From: Vibrio scophthalmi LMG 19158
GTDB lineage: Bacteria > Pseudomonadota > Gammaproteobacteria > Enterobacterales > Vibrionaceae
Length of the DNA stretch: 60,961 bases
Reading direction: 5' to 3'
Assembly (NCBI RefSeq): GCF_000222585.1
Contig: NZ_AFWE01000159.1
Coordinates: 1-60,961 of the forward strand
The translations under genes were made by a program, and so were the position numbers. The notes beneath the pieces are model-generated. The model was not told where the DNA came from and did not search any database. It saw nothing but the letters and a program-made list of their open reading frames with translations. Every line of letters starts with the position of its first letter. The stretch's first letter is position 1. Positions 27,055-37,033 of the stretch are shown piece by piece.

Positions 27055-28197
27055 ATGAACAACAAACTTAGGATTGCTTCGGCGATTGCTGCTGCCCTGT
27101 GGATTTCTGGTTGTGATATGTCATCACACGCCGCACCACAAGAAGGCGCTCAAGCTGTTCCAGTAAGCATCATCGAACTTAAGAGCCAACCTCAAGCGAT
27201 TACAATGGAATTGCCAGGTCGAAGCCGTGCCTATATGGAAGCTGAAGTTCGCCCGCAGGTAAATGGTATTGTGCTTGCGCGTAGCTTTACCGAAGGTGGT
27301 TACGTTAAACAAGGTCAGTCGCTGTATCAAATTGATGATGCGACCTACAAAGCGGCCTTGATCAGTACTAAAGCCGAGCTAAAACGTGCAGAAGCGGCGT
27401 TGGCATCAACAGGCGCGACGGCAAAACGTTTTAAAGAGCTTTTAAAAACCAAAGCGATCAGCCAACAAGATTTTGACCAAGCTCAAGCGGCGTACTTAGA
27501 AGCGCAAGCGAGTGTGGCGGTAGCGAAAGCGGCAATCAATAATGCTGAGATCAATCTAGCGTACACTAAAGTTGCGGCACCGATTGCGGGTCAAATCAGC
27601 AAATCAAGCGTGACTCCTGGTGCTCTTGTGACGGCTAACCAAGGTCAAGCTCTTGCAAAAATCTCGCAACTTGATCCGATCAACATCGATATTGCGCAAT
27701 CAAGTACGCAAATGCTGCGTCTAAAGCAACGTATTGCTAGCGGGCAGCTTCATCAACCAGAAACAGCAGAAGTACGCTTGATTCTGGAAGATGGCAGTGT
27801 TTACCAACACAAAGGTTCAATGAAATTTGCTGAGGTAACGGTTAACGAATCAACAGGTGCAGTCTCACTGCGTGCTGAATTCCCGAACCCTGAAAGCATG
27901 CTACTACCGGGTATGTTCGTCCGTACTATCGTCACTGTGGGTACCGATCCAACCGCGATTCTAGTACCACAAAAAGCGATCACTCGTAACCCTCGTGGTC
28001 AAGCAATCGCGATGGTTGTGGATGTAGAAAACAAGGTAGAAGCGCGCGTCGTGACGACAGCAGAAGCAATCGATCATCAATGGTTGATTACGTCTGGCCT
28101 GAAAGAAGGTGACAAAATCGTAGTGGAAGGATTACAAAAAATCCGTCCAGGCGCTGCGGTTGCACCTTCAGTAATGAGCGATGCTCAAGCAAGCTAA
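27055..28197 (+). CDS. RND efflux periplasmic adaptor (AcrA-like)
   Basis: Membrane-fusion protein that would link the inner-membrane pump encoded next to it with an outer-membrane TolC-like channel. The 380 residues begin with a lipoprotein signal ending at ALWISGC, so it is probably lipid-anchored on the periplasmic side. The lipoyl-like half motifs are VRPQVNGIVLARSFTEGGYV and AYTKVAAPIAGQISKSSVTP in order, around an alpha hairpin (about 95-165), then a beta-barrel with GMFVRTIVTVGTD. GGAG precedes the ATG. The pump starts 12 bases later. Vibrios have several such pairs (VexAB and others); I cannot say which one this is. Confidence 0.93.
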   Translation: MNNKLRIASAIAAALWISGCDMSSHAAPQEGAQAVPVSIIELKSQPQAITMELPGRSRAYMEAEVRPQVNGIVLARSFTEGGYVKQGQSLYQIDDATYKAALISTKAELKRAEAALASTGATAKRFKELLKTKAISQQDFDQAQAAYLEAQASVAVAKAAINNAEINLAYTKVAAPIAGQISKSSVTPGALVTANQGQALAKISQLDPINIDIAQSSTQMLRLKQRIASGQLHQPETAEVRLILEDGSVYQHKGSMKFAEVTVNESTGAVSLRAEFPNPESMLLPGMFVRTIVTVGTDPTAILVPQKAITRNPRGQAIAMVVDVENKVEARVVTTAEAIDHQWLITSGLKEGDKIVVEGLQKIRPGAAVAPSVMSDAQAS

Positions 28198-28209
28198 CAG
28201 GAACTCAAC

Positions 28210-31200
28210 ATGGCTCGTTATTTCATAGATCGACCGATCTTTGCATGGGTTATTGCGATTATTATTATGTTGGCTGGTGTGCTTTCTATTAGCACGTTGC
28301 CAGTATCGCAATACCCAACGATTGCGCCACCTACTGTTGTAGTGAGTGCAAACTATCCTGGTGCTTCTGCTAAGACTGTGGAAGATTCGGTAACTCAGGT
28401 TATCGAGCAGCGTATGACTGGTCTTGACCATCTACGTTATATCTCTGCACAAAGTGATAGTTTTGGTAACGCAACAATTACGCTGACCTTTAACGCTGAA
28501 GCGGATATCGACATTGCGCAAGTTCAAGTTCAGAACAAACTGCAATTAGCGATGCCTTTACTACCTCAAGTAGTGCAAGCGCAAGGTATTAGCGTAAACA
28601 AAGCGGGTAGTGGTTTCTTGATGGTTGTCGCCTTCGTTTCTGAAGATGGCAGCATGGATAAAGCCGATATTGGCGACTACGTTGCATCAAACATTCAAGA
28701 TCCAATCAGCCGCGTTGCGGGTGTGGGTGATATTCAGGTGTTTGGTGCGCAGTACGCAATGCGAATCTGGCTTGATCCGCTAAAACTGAATCAGTACAAC
28801 CTGACAACCAATGATGTGATTGGCGCGATTCGTGAGCAAAATGCTCAGGTATCTGCTGGTCAACTTGGTGCGGCACCATCGGTGCAAGGTCAGCAGCTTA
28901 ACGCGACGATCTCGTCTCAATCGTTACTACAAACCCCAGAAGAATTCAGTGATATCGTATTGAAATCTGACTCTACTGGTGCACAGGTTCTACTGAGCGA
29001 TGTAGCGAAAGTGGAGAAAGGCGCTGAGAGCTACATGATCACGGGTCTTTACAACGGTAAAGTCGCGTCTGGTTTGGCGATTCAGCTAGCAAGTGGTGCG
29101 AACGCACTGGATACTAAAGATGCCGTTATGGAGCGTATGGATGAGCTGAAAGAGTTCTTCCCTCCGGGTCTAGAGATGGTTGTTCCTTTTGATACCACAC
29201 CTTTCGTAAGCAGCTCGATTGAAGGCGTTGTGAAGACTTTGCTAGAAGCAATCGTACTGGTGTTCGTTATCATGTACCTATTCTTGCAGAACTTCCGCGC
29301 GACCCTGATCCCGATGATTGCGGTACCGGTGGTACTACTAGGTACCTTTGGTGTCTTGGCGGCGGCTGGCTTCTCAGTCAACATGCTGACGATGTTTGCA
29401 ATGGTTCTGGCCATCGGTTTGCTGGTGGATGATGCCATCGTTGTGGTAGAGAACGTTGAACGTATTATGTCGGAAGAAGGCTGTACGCCTTTGGAAGCGA
29501 CGCGTAAATCAATGGATCAAATCACTGGCGCATTGATTGGTATCGGTCTAACGCTGTCTGCGGTATTCGTACCAATGGCATTTATGTCGGGCTCTACCGG
29601 TGTTATTTACCGTCAGTTCTCGATTACCATCGTATCAGCAATGGCTTTGTCAGTGTTGGTGGCAATGGTTCTTACGCCTGCACTTTGTGCCACGATGCTT
29701 AAGCAGGTAGAAAAAGGTCACGCATACACTGATAAAGGCTTCTTTGGCGCATTTAACCGTTGGTTTGATCGCTGGACGAATCGCTATGAGTCAGGTGTCG
29801 CAAGCATCATTAAACGTACTGGTCGTATGTTTATGATTTTCCTTGCGATCACGATTGGTACTGGTTTCTTATTCCTACGTATGCCAACCGCATTCTTACC
29901 GGATGAAGACCAAGGCGTTATGTTTGCGCAAGCAATCCTACCGGCGAATGCATCTCAAGAAAGCACCCTAAAAGTGCTGGATAAGATGGAAACATACCTC
30001 AATACGGATGAAGCTGAAGCGGTTGAATCAGTCTTTACCGTTGCAGGCTTTAGTTTTGCTGGTATGGGTCAAAACATGGGTATGGCGTTCATCAACCTAA
30101 AACCATGGGATGAGCGTACCGAGCCAGGTACCGACGTACAATCTGTTGCTAATCGTGCAATGGGTGCTTTCATGCAGATCAAAGAAGCGATGGTATTTGC
30201 CTTCGTTCCGCCTGCAGTAATGGAGCTAGGTACGGCAGGTGGTTTTGACTTCTACCTACAAGATCGTAGCGGCAATGGCCATGACGCATTGATTGCGGCT
30301 CGTAACCAACTGCTGGGTATGGCAGGACAAGATCCAAATCTAGTGGGTGTCCGCCCGAACGGTCAAGAAGAAGCTCCGATCTACCAGTTACATATCGACC
30401 ATACAAAACTACGAGCGTTGAATCTGAACATTTCAGAAGTGAACTCGGTATTGGCGTCGGCATGGGGTGGTTCATACGTAAATGACTTTATCGACCGTGG
30501 CCGCATCAAGAAAGTGATGTTGCAAGGTGAAGCTCAATACCGCATGCAACCAGATGATCTGGACAAATGGTTCGTACGCAACAGTAAAGGTGAAATGGTG
30601 CCATTCTCGGCATTTGCAACCGGTAGCTGGGAATATGGTCCACCACGTCTAGAGCGCTTCAACGGTATGCCAGCGGTGAACATTCAAGGTGCGCCAGTAC
30701 AAGGCTACAGTACAGGTGCGGCAATGGCTGACATCGAAAACATGCTGACCAAACTGCCACCGGGCTATGGCATTGAATGGAACGGTCTTTCTTATGAAGA
30801 ACGTCTATCTGGTAACCAAGCGCCAGCACTATACGCACTGTCTATCCTAGTGGTATTCCTCGTATTGGCTGCGCTGTATGAAAGCTGGTCGGTACCAATC
30901 GCCGTTATTCTGGTTGTGCCATTAGGTGTGGTTGGTGCGATTGTTGCGATGAACTTACGCGGTTTGCCAAACGACGTATTCTTCCAGGTTGGTCTATTGA
31001 CGACCGTTGGTCTTGCAACGAAGAACGCGATTCTTATCGTCGAATTTGCCAAAGAGTACTACGAAAAAGGCGCAAGCCTGAGAGATGCGACACTGCACGC
31101 AGTTCGTGTACGTCTTCGTCCTATCCTAATGACTTCATTGGCATTTGGTTTAGGTGTTGTGCCTCTAGCAATCAGCTCTGGTGTTGGTTCTGGCGCGCAA

Positions 31201-31362
31201 AACGCTATCGGTACTGGTGTACTAGGTGGCATGGTGGGTTCAACCTTCCTAGGCATCTTCTTCGTACCACTATTCTTTGTCGTAGTAGAACGCATGTTCA
31301 GTAAACGTGAGCGTGAAGAGCATCGCCAAAGTAAACTTTCAGCAGAGACAAACGAAGCGTAA
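28210..31362 (+). CDS. RND multidrug efflux pump (AcrB/HAE1 family)
   Basis: Proton-driven inner-membrane exporter of 1050 residues, the usual HAE1 length. It has 12 membrane helices and two large periplasmic loops. The N-terminus [20 protein letters not shown] is typical. The proton-relay aspartates are Asp407 and Asp408 in [15 protein letters not shown], and the matching lysine region is [16 protein letters not shown] in the second half. The switch-loop and pocket regions look complete. No outer-membrane channel gene follows; the operon ends in a strong terminator, so TolC elsewhere probably completes the pump. No local TetR regulator is present. Confidence 0.95.
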   Translation: MARYFIDRPIFAWVIAIIIMLAGVLSISTLPVSQYPTIAPPTVVVSANYPGASAKTVEDSVTQVIEQRMTGLDHLRYISAQSDSFGNATITLTFNAEADIDIAQVQVQNKLQLAMPLLPQVVQAQGISVNKAGSGFLMVVAFVSEDGSMDKADIGDYVASNIQDPISRVAGVGDIQVFGAQYAMRIWLDPLKLNQYNLTTNDVIGAIREQNAQVSAGQLGAAPSVQGQQLNATISSQSLLQTPEEFSDIVLKSDSTGAQVLLSDVAKVEKGAESYMITGLYNGKVASGLAIQLASGANALDTKDAVMERMDELKEFFPPGLEMVVPFDTTPFVSSSIEGVVKTLLEAIVLVFVIMYLFLQNFRATLIPMIAVPVVLLGTFGVLAAAGFSVNMLTMFAMVLAIGLLVDDAIVVVENVERIMSEEGCTPLEATRKSMDQITGALIGIGLTLSAVFVPMAFMSGSTGVIYRQFSITIVSAMALSVLVAMVLTPALCATMLKQVEKGHAYTDKGFFGAFNRWFDRWTNRYESGVASIIKRTGRMFMIFLAITIGTGFLFLRMPTAFLPDEDQGVMFAQAILPANASQESTLKVLDKMETYLNTDEAEAVESVFTVAGFSFAGMGQNMGMAFINLKPWDERTEPGTDVQSVANRAMGAFMQIKEAMVFAFVPPAVMELGTAGGFDFYLQDRSGNGHDALIAARNQLLGMAGQDPNLVGVRPNGQEEAPIYQLHIDHTKLRALNLNISEVNSVLASAWGGSYVNDFIDRGRIKKVMLQGEAQYRMQPDDLDKWFVRNSKGEMVPFSAFATGSWEYGPPRLERFNGMPAVNIQGAPVQGYSTGAAMADIENMLTKLPPGYGIEWNGLSYEERLSGNQAPALYALSILVVFLVLAALYESWSVPIAVILVVPLGVVGAIVAMNLRGLPNDVFFQVGLLTTVGLATKNAILIVEFAKEYYEKGASLRDATLHAVRVRLRPILMTSLAFGLGVVPLAISSGVGSGAQNAIGTGVLGGMVGSTFLGIFFVPLFFVVVERMFSKREREEHRQSKLSAETNEA

Positions 31363-31392
31363 TATTCGCGATATTTGTTGATAGCAAAATAG

Positions 31393-31423
31393 AAAGGGTC
31401 GACTTAGTCGACCCTTTTTTTTT
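31393..31423 (+). terminator. Terminator of the RND operon
   Basis: AAAGGGTCGAC pairs perfectly with GTCGACCCTTT around a three-base loop, followed by a long T run. A very strong intrinsic terminator. Confidence 0.95.
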
Positions 31424-31479
31424 GTGTCATAGTGAAGAGCACAAAAACCATGAGAGATGAAGCCAAGCCAACGGGTAGC

Positions 31480-32052
31480 TTAGAAGTCGTACTGACCACC
31501 CAATGTCATCATGCTCATGTTTGAGAAGCTGTCGGCTTGGTACTTGAAGTTAGCACTCATCGATACATTGTCGGTTAGGTGATATTCAATGCCAACCACG
31601 CCAACCATACCCAGCTCATTGCTCTGTTTGGAGGCATGGAGGGGATCTGCACCTGCTTTGGTGGCAGAAAGCTGATATTGCGTATAGGTCGCCCCTGCTT
31701 TCATTTTTAAGCTCCAATCGCGGCTATTAGTCAGTGATAGGGCATAGACGGGCATTAACGAAAACTGTTTAGCCTGTAATGACACATCCCACAGATTGCT
31801 GCTATCAGACTCATGGTAGTGATAATTTTTTTGATAGCCCATTTCAAGTGCGAAATTATTATCAAAGTGATAGCCAGCCAATAATGCGATAAAGCCATCG
31901 GTTGAATCAGGGCTGAGTTTTTGCTCGGTAGCCAGATCATACACCGTGATGTCGTGATGGGGCATCGCACGGCCCACTTCCAAACCAATATAAGGCGAAG
32001 CAAACGCGGGCAATGCGCAAGCAAGCAGTGGGGACAAACAATATTTCTTCAT
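31480..32052 (-). CDS. Outer-membrane beta-barrel protein
   Basis: A 190-residue protein with a signal peptide (MKKYCLSPLLACALPAFA) and a small eight-stranded barrel of the OmpA/OmpX-like type: alternating aromatic strands (PYIGLEVGRA, NFALEMGYQKNYHYHE, MVGVVGIEYHL) and a terminal strand ending in QYDF, with the aromatic last residue recognised by the Bam machinery. Function unknown. It stands alone, facing the terminator of the RND operon. Confidence 0.8.
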   Translation of the reverse strand: MKKYCLSPLLACALPAFASPYIGLEVGRAMPHHDITVYDLATEQKLSPDSTDGFIALLAGYHFDNNFALEMGYQKNYHYHESDSSNLWDVSLQAKQFSLMPVYALSLTNSRDWSLKMKAGATYTQYQLSATKAGADPLHASKQSNELGMVGVVGIEYHLTDNVSMSANFKYQADSFSNMSMMTLGGQYDF

Positions 32053-32289
32053 AGAATCAATCCAGTAACTGAAGCGCTGTATTCTATGGGTTGCGATTGA
32101 ATTAGTTAACTAGTGAGCGCTGCATATTTGTGCGGTTGAATGTCAGAAAATTCTCACGCGCTCATAGAGTTAGTCAAAGAAATGATGATGGTCAGGTTCG
32201 CATACCGATGTTCGGATATTATCGATTGACTGACATCGTGGTGAGTTGGGCGAGTTGAGTCATTCGCCCAAGCAAGAAAGCAAACTGAC

Positions 32290-32949
32290 TTAGTTCATAT
32301 CGAGCAGCGTCGGCTCATCAAAGAGTTGTTGCAGTGTTTGGAGAAATTGCCCTACGTGCAAGCCATCCATCAAGCCGTGGTGCACTTCAAGCGATAATGG
32401 CATGCGCCATTGTTCGCCTTGCTGCACCAATTTACCAAAGGCCATCTTCGGTACACTATCAGGAAAATTGACATCTCTCGCGTGGCTCATGCTGGTGAAA
32501 TCTATCCATGGCAACACGGTTAAATGAACTGTATTTTGCTTCATCTCCTGACCAATGAACTGCTCTAAGATAAATGGTGTGTTTTTAATGCGAGCCTCGG
32601 CTTCCGTTGCGCGAACGGTAAAATCAGCGAAATCGATTTGATAATCTAAATCGCAAAAACGCACCGTATCATCGTTGGCCAGCAGCGCGACGCTAACACA
32701 CATCGGCGAGTAAATACGCACTTCATCATTCACTAGGCGATAAGCCATTGGCTCACATTTATTCAGCGCTTGCTGGGTGAGATAAAGATAAGCATGTAAG
32801 AAGCGATGATTGTGCTGCTTACAATATTGGTATAGCGCAGAGACATCGATATTGGAGCAGATGTTATACCAAGGATGGCTAAAGCCTTGATAGAATTTGA
32901 AGTGTTCGGCACGCGCCCATTGGCTGACATCCAGCACTCGATACGCCAT
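32290..32949 (-). CDS. Chloramphenicol acetyltransferase-like protein (type A)
   Basis: A 219-residue cytoplasmic protein with the trimeric type A acetyltransferase pattern. The catalytic histidine lies in EVHHGLMDGLHVGQF, matching the HHxxxDG signature, and DFTSMSHARDVNFP matches the substrate-site segment of the family. N-terminal RAEHFKFYQGFSHPWYNI is also typical. Length is normal. AGGGAAA precedes the ATG. No integron attC repeat or IS element was seen around it, so it looks like a resident chromosomal copy, as found in other vibrios. Whether it acts on chloramphenicol or another alcohol is not decided by sequence. Confidence 0.85.
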   Translation of the reverse strand: MAYRVLDVSQWARAEHFKFYQGFSHPWYNICSNIDVSALYQYCKQHNHRFLHAYLYLTQQALNKCEPMAYRLVNDEVRIYSPMCVSVALLANDDTVRFCDLDYQIDFADFTVRATEAEARIKNTPFILEQFIGQEMKQNTVHLTVLPWIDFTSMSHARDVNFPDSVPKMAFGKLVQQGEQWRMPLSLEVHHGLMDGLHVGQFLQTLQQLFDEPTLLDMN

Positions 32950-33149
32950 GTGATTTCCCTATGAGTTTCAATGATTTTAACCGCGCAAATTGTAGTGATT
33001 GTGGTGGGAGAAGAGAACTTAAATTTAGTGAAGTTTTGTAATTGAGATCTCGCAAACTACGATTGAAATGTTCGATGCACACAATCCCCTCGCTAAGATG
33101 TATCAGAGCCATTACCATGTGTAATAAGTTTATTGATTGAAGGTGTGTT

Positions 33150-33479
33150 ATGTCTTTTCCTGCTTGTCCAAATTGTCAGTCTGAGTTTGTTTATCAAGAT
33201 CAAAACAATCTTGTGTGTCCGGAATGTGCGCATGAGTGGAACCCTGATGAGGTCGAAGAAGGCTTAAATATCAAAGATGTGAATGGCACTTTGTTATCTG
33301 AAGGCGACAAAGTCACGTTGGCCAAAGATCTCAAGGTCAAAGGCAGTTCGTTGGTATTGAAGATTGGTACTAAAGCGATAATTAAACGTATTGTTGAAGG
33401 AAAAGATCATCAACTGGATTGTAAAGTGGATGGGGCAGGCGAAATGATGGTGACAGCGAAGTTTGTCAAAAAAGCGTAG
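33150..33479 (+). CDS. yjdM: YjdM/PhnA-family zinc-ribbon protein
   Basis: A 109-residue protein with an N-terminal zinc ribbon (CPNCQSEFVYQDQ, LVCPECAHEW: two CxxC pairs) and the C-terminal KOW/SH3-like PhnA domain (DVNGTLLSEGDKVTLAKDLK, LKIGTKAIIKRIV). Family members were once tied to phosphonate use, but the role is not established. AAGGTG precedes the start. Monocistronic or linked loosely to the BI-1 gene 98 bases later. Confidence 0.9.
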   Translation: MSFPACPNCQSEFVYQDQNNLVCPECAHEWNPDEVEEGLNIKDVNGTLLSEGDKVTLAKDLKVKGSSLVLKIGTKAIIKRIVEGKDHQLDCKVDGAGEMMVTAKFVKKA

Positions 33480-33577
33480 TGAATTTTGGTCACTATTTTC
33501 CTGTTACCTATAGGAATGGAAATATAGCTGACAAGAGTCGTGGCAATATAAATCAAGCGTAAGGAAGTGAGGACATA

Positions 33578-34234
33578 ATGGAAGATAACGTATTTGAACG
33601 CGGTTTTACTGGCGAACCTGAGATCAGTGCACGCCTTTATAATTTGGCGATTGGCGCTGTATTGTGTTGGGGGTTTTGGATCAACTGGTTAATGGTGTCA
33701 GCCATTCCCGTCGAGGTGATTGCGTCGATCAATCCTTGGGTCTTTTTCATTGGCTATTTTGCTAGCTGTTTTATCGGTATTTATCTCTTTCGGTCGTCAT
33801 CGAATCCGTTAGTCAGCTTTCTAGGCTATAACTTTGTCGTAGTGCCTTTTGGCCTGATCATTAATATGGTGGTCTCCCAATATGATCCCGCATTGGTGTT
33901 ATCGGCAATTCAAGTGACCGGGCTTGTTACTGGGGTGATGATGATACTTGGCACTCTATTCCCGAACTTCTTCGCTAAGATCGCTGGTGCATTGACCATC
34001 GCGCTGCTCGCCGTGATTGTGGTTGAGCTGTTTCAAATCTTCGTTTTGGGCATTCATCAAGCGTGGATAGATTGGGCTGTTGCAGTAATTTTCTGTGGTT
34101 ACATCGGTTATGACTGGGGCCGCGCGAATCAGATCCCAAAAACCTTAGATAACGCTGTCGATAGTGCTGCGGCGCTTTACATGGATATCATCAACTTGTT
34201 CTTACGTATTCTGCGCATTATGGGGCGCAAATAA
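33578..34234 (+). CDS. Bax inhibitor-1 family membrane protein
   Basis: A 218-residue inner-membrane protein with seven hydrophobic helices. The C-terminal part is the most telling: CGYIGYDWGRANQIPKTLD followed by AAALYMDIINLFLRILRIMG, the ending shared by BI-1/YccA/YetJ proteins, whose aspartates form a pH-sensitive calcium leak in characterised members. AAGGAAGTGAGG precedes the ATG. This differs from the more usual FtsH-associated YccA in its short N-terminus (EDNVFERGFTGEPEISARLY). Role here unknown. Confidence 0.85.
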   Translation: MEDNVFERGFTGEPEISARLYNLAIGAVLCWGFWINWLMVSAIPVEVIASINPWVFFIGYFASCFIGIYLFRSSSNPLVSFLGYNFVVVPFGLIINMVVSQYDPALVLSAIQVTGLVTGVMMILGTLFPNFFAKIAGALTIALLAVIVVELFQIFVLGIHQAWIDWAVAVIFCGYIGYDWGRANQIPKTLDNAVDSAAALYMDIINLFLRILRIMGRK

Positions 34235-34276
34235 TCTCTTATTTACGTATTACTTTTAGCCCTAGATACGATAACA

Positions 34277-34311
34277 AGCTAAGTCACTCAATTTTTTAGT
34301 GTGGCTTAGCT
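34277..34311. terminator. Possible bidirectional terminator
   Basis: AGCTAAG and CTTAGCT form a stem, extended by ACT/AGT pairing, around an A/T-rich loop. It lies between the convergent BI-1 gene and the leftward gene ending at 34339. The T tail is poor. Confidence 0.35.
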
Positions 34312-34338
34312 CGCTATGACTTAGCTCGGTCGAATTGA

Positions 34339-35538
34339 TCAGTCATAAAGCGTATCGAAGGCTTTCTTTAGGTCTTCATGGCTGGGCAGTGGGTATAGAA
34401 AATCACGCCATTTTTCGCTATCAGCATGTTCGATGACATAACGGCTAAAAGCAAAGCTCTTCGGTGAGATATAGACACGCTCCCCATTCTGATAACCTAG
34501 ATAATGATAACTCATTTTTAGAGTTGGGCTTTCTGGGGTGGCTTGGGCGAGTCTGCGAATGAGGCCATGATAGTATTGATTGGTATACCACACATCCCCT
34601 CCGTTTAGAGAGACAATATGCTCAGATGGCGAGTAGGTCGCTATCTTGTTATTTGGGGCTTGTGAGCTAAAGACACGGCCATCACCATGTCCATCACACA
34701 TGTAACTATCACCGAACTTACTTGCTTCAACATTGCATTGATATCGAGTTGGAAGGTACTGTTTACGTTCAATCACTTTGAAGGTTGTAGCGTCAACAAT
34801 ACACGTTAAGCCATGTCCACTTTCTTGAAGATAGATGCGGTTTTCTGCTCGGTTGAAGACAATGTTGTAATCGCGAGGAGAGTAGTATATCTCCTCGATG
34901 TCAGGATCATTAACCTCAAAAAAATCAAGAATCTCTTTACTGGGCAATTTCACCAACACAAGTAAGTCACTATTTTTTACAATGACCTGGCTGCTATCGG
35001 CTGCCCAAAGGTACTCAGCATTCCACGTGAACTTTTCGTCATTGAGTTTTGTGATTTCTTGAGTCGCTAAATCATAAAGCACGACGCCGATAGAGAGTGG
35101 AAGAACCATATAGCGTCCATTAGGAGAGCGGCTCATATAACTGGCGCTGTCGCGGGCGCCTTTTCCTAGAGCAGGCGGTGGCGGTAATTGACCTTCAGGG
35201 ATAAGCAGTTGTGGTTCTCCGCCATTGACGTTGAGTGCCCAATAGCTGAGTTTGGTTTTATCTTCACTATTTGCAACGGTAAATAAAATTTGTGGTACTT
35301 CTAAGTTTTCCGTATTCCAATCGGCTACTTTCGGATTATTAGGAAATTCAAATCTGTAGGCATAGCGCCACTCTCTCGCACTGTCTTTTCTATCCAGTTG
35401 TTCCGCCAAGAGCGCTATGCGGGCTCTTTCTTTGAAGTAGGGTTTGGTGAGAGTGTAAGTGATCCCGCCACCCACTATGATACAAGCGCCGATTCCAATC
35501 AGTAATTTCGTTTTTCTATGTATCTTACTAACAGTCAA
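34339..35538 (-). CDS. Membrane-anchored protein of unknown function, beta-propeller-like
   Basis: A 399-residue protein starting from a TTG at 35538 (AAGAGAA upstream); there is no other usable start ahead of the membrane helix at about residues 11-30 (LLIGIGACIIVGGGITYTL). The rest should face the periplasm. It shows repeated strand patterns such as SRSPNGRYMVLPLSIG, YLWAADSSQVIV and YYSPRDYNIVFNRAENRIYL, which resemble TolB-like propeller blades. I do not recognise a family. It stands alone, with divergent spacing of 276 bases to the SpoIIAA-like gene. Confidence 0.75.
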   Translation of the reverse strand: MTVSKIHRKTKLLIGIGACIIVGGGITYTLTKPYFKERARIALLAEQLDRKDSAREWRYAYRFEFPNNPKVADWNTENLEVPQILFTVANSEDKTKLSYWALNVNGGEPQLLIPEGQLPPPPALGKGARDSASYMSRSPNGRYMVLPLSIGVVLYDLATQEITKLNDEKFTWNAEYLWAADSSQVIVKNSDLLVLVKLPSKEILDFFEVNDPDIEEIYYSPRDYNIVFNRAENRIYLQESGHGLTCIVDATTFKVIERKQYLPTRYQCNVEASKFGDSYMCDGHGDGRVFSSQAPNNKIATYSPSEHIVSLNGGDVWYTNQYYHGLIRRLAQATPESPTLKMSYHYLGYQNGERVYISPKSFAFSRYVIEHADSEKWRDFLYPLPSHEDLKKAFDTLYD

Positions 35539-35814
35539 GTTGGGTTCTCTTATTTGTGATGGGCTTGAGCCCCATTATTGCCGCCTATCCTATTGGATTT
35601 ATCGTTAACGTTCAATTGTTATGGCTTTATTTTCAATGGCTTAGGTTTTTTATGAGATAAGGGTTAGCATAAGATTATCAATGTTTTTTGTGATTGGCTC
35701 ACGCGGCTATGGCTGAGACTTACATACTTTGTTTACCGAAATATGGCTTTTCATTTTCCTCTATTTGCGCAAATTTGTACTAAATTAGAACAAGGTCTAG
35801 CACAGAGGTGAATT

Positions 35815-36195
35815 ATGAATAAACATGGTATTTCTATCGGCCTTGATAGAGTCGATGATGATGTTTTTTTATCGATTAAAGCAGTCGGAAAGTTAACTCA
35901 CGATGATTATCAAAGACTCGTTCCCATGTTGGATGCCGCATTGGCGAAAATTGAACAACCGAAAGTGAACGTGTTTTTTGATGCGACTGAGTTTCAAGGC
36001 TGGGAGATGAGAGCGGCTTGGGATGATTTTAAACTTGGTATGAGTCATGGTTCGGAATTTGAACGCGTGGCCTTGTACGGTTCACATGGTTGGCAAGAAT
36101 GGGCTGCTAAGGTGGGGAGTTGGTTTATTCATGGTGAGATTCGTTCTTTTGAAGAGTATGACGAAGCGGTCGCTTGGTTAATGGACGGTAACTAG
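35815..36195 (+). CDS. SpoIIAA-like (STAS-fold) protein
   Basis: A 126-residue protein of the SpoIIAA-like family seen in many marine bacteria: DRVDDDVFLSIKAVGKLTHD, KVNVFFDATEFQGWEMRAAW, and FERVALYGSHGWQEWAAKVG. Related structures bind lipid-like ligands at the membrane rather than act as anti-anti-sigma factors, and the phosphorylated serine of true SpoIIAA is not evident. AGAGGTG precedes the ATG. No operon partner. Confidence 0.85.
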   Translation: MNKHGISIGLDRVDDDVFLSIKAVGKLTHDDYQRLVPMLDAALAKIEQPKVNVFFDATEFQGWEMRAAWDDFKLGMSHGSEFERVALYGSHGWQEWAAKVGSWFIHGEIRSFEEYDEAVAWLMDGN

Positions 36196-36356
36196 TTGCG
36201 AAGAGTGATGTAGATTGAAAAATACGCAGCCAATTTAACATTGAGATCAATTTGTGCTATTTTTACTGGCTATTAAACATATATAACACAATGGCTTATC
36301 GTACTTTTTGTACTGGCTTGGAGTGTTATTGAGTCATAATGAAATAAGGATATACG

Positions 36357-36818
36357 ATGCGATACGTCAAGAAAGGATTGGTTGTTTTATGTGTCTTTCT
36401 CTCCGCGAATACATGGGCTAATTCACATAAAGAAGCCGCTTATGATTTGATTGATGCGATGAACCTCAATCAACTTATGTCTGAAACCATCGATTCCATG
36501 TTGGCGGTACAATTACAAGCACAGCCTCAGTTGCAGCCGTTTCAAGGTACGATGAAAGAGTTTTTTAACACCTATATGAGCGGCGATAGTTTGCGAGACG
36601 ATTTTGCTCAGCTATATCAAAGCGCTTATACCGAGCAAGAACTCAATGAGCTGGCTGCATTTTTACAGTCTCCTACAGGTCAGAAATCTTTGAAACTTTC
36701 GCCAATGCTAACAGCGCAAGGGGCGGAAATTGGCCAGAAGCGAGTGATGGAAAACGCACACATTTTAGAACAAATGATTAAAGAAGAAGCAGAGCGTATT
36801 CAAGCAGCGCAAAATTAG
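36357..36818 (+). CDS. DUF2059-domain secreted protein
   Basis: A 153-residue protein with a signal peptide (MRYVKKGLVVLCVFLSANTW) and the helical DUF2059 domain: DAMNLNQLMSETIDSML, then LYQSAYTEQELNELAAFLQS and PTGQKSLKLSPML. Periplasmic, function unknown. AAGGAT precedes the ATG and a strong terminator follows, so it is a single-gene unit. Confidence 0.85.
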   Translation: MRYVKKGLVVLCVFLSANTWANSHKEAAYDLIDAMNLNQLMSETIDSMLAVQLQAQPQLQPFQGTMKEFFNTYMSGDSLRDDFAQLYQSAYTEQELNELAAFLQSPTGQKSLKLSPMLTAQGAEIGQKRVMENAHILEQMIKEEAERIQAAQN

Positions 36819-36854
36819 TCATTCGTTACTCATATTTTAAAAGACTTATCTCCC

Positions 36855-36885
36855 AAGGCTCAGTTCGCAAGAACTGAGCCTTTCT
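36855..36885 (+). terminator. Terminator after the DUF2059 gene
   Basis: AAGGCTCAGTTC pairs perfectly with GAACTGAGCCTT around a GCAA tetraloop, followed by TCTT. Confidence 0.88.
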
Positions 36886-37033
36886 TATGTTGGGCGTTAG
36901 CTGTATATTAAAAGTAAACCTATGAGTTTACTTGCCTGGTTCTTAGCGATAATATTGCTCTAGTTAGAGTGAGTTATCGGTTATCAATGCCACCTTTGCC
37001 CACTCATTTGTTTTACAGGGAAGGATGGGTTTG

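Noticed and set aside
27055-31362. Naming the RND pair vexAB
   Set aside because: Vibrios have several similar pairs, and the vexR regulator expected next to vexAB is absent; sequence memory is not enough to choose.
32290-32949. Acquired resistance cassette around the acetyltransferase
   Set aside because: No attC-like repeat, integrase or IS end is seen on either side; neighbours are ordinary single genes with their own control signals.
35815-36195. Anti-anti-sigma factor
   Set aside because: The SpoIIAA-like family of this type lacks the phosphorylated serine, and no anti-sigma kinase or sigma gene is adjacent.
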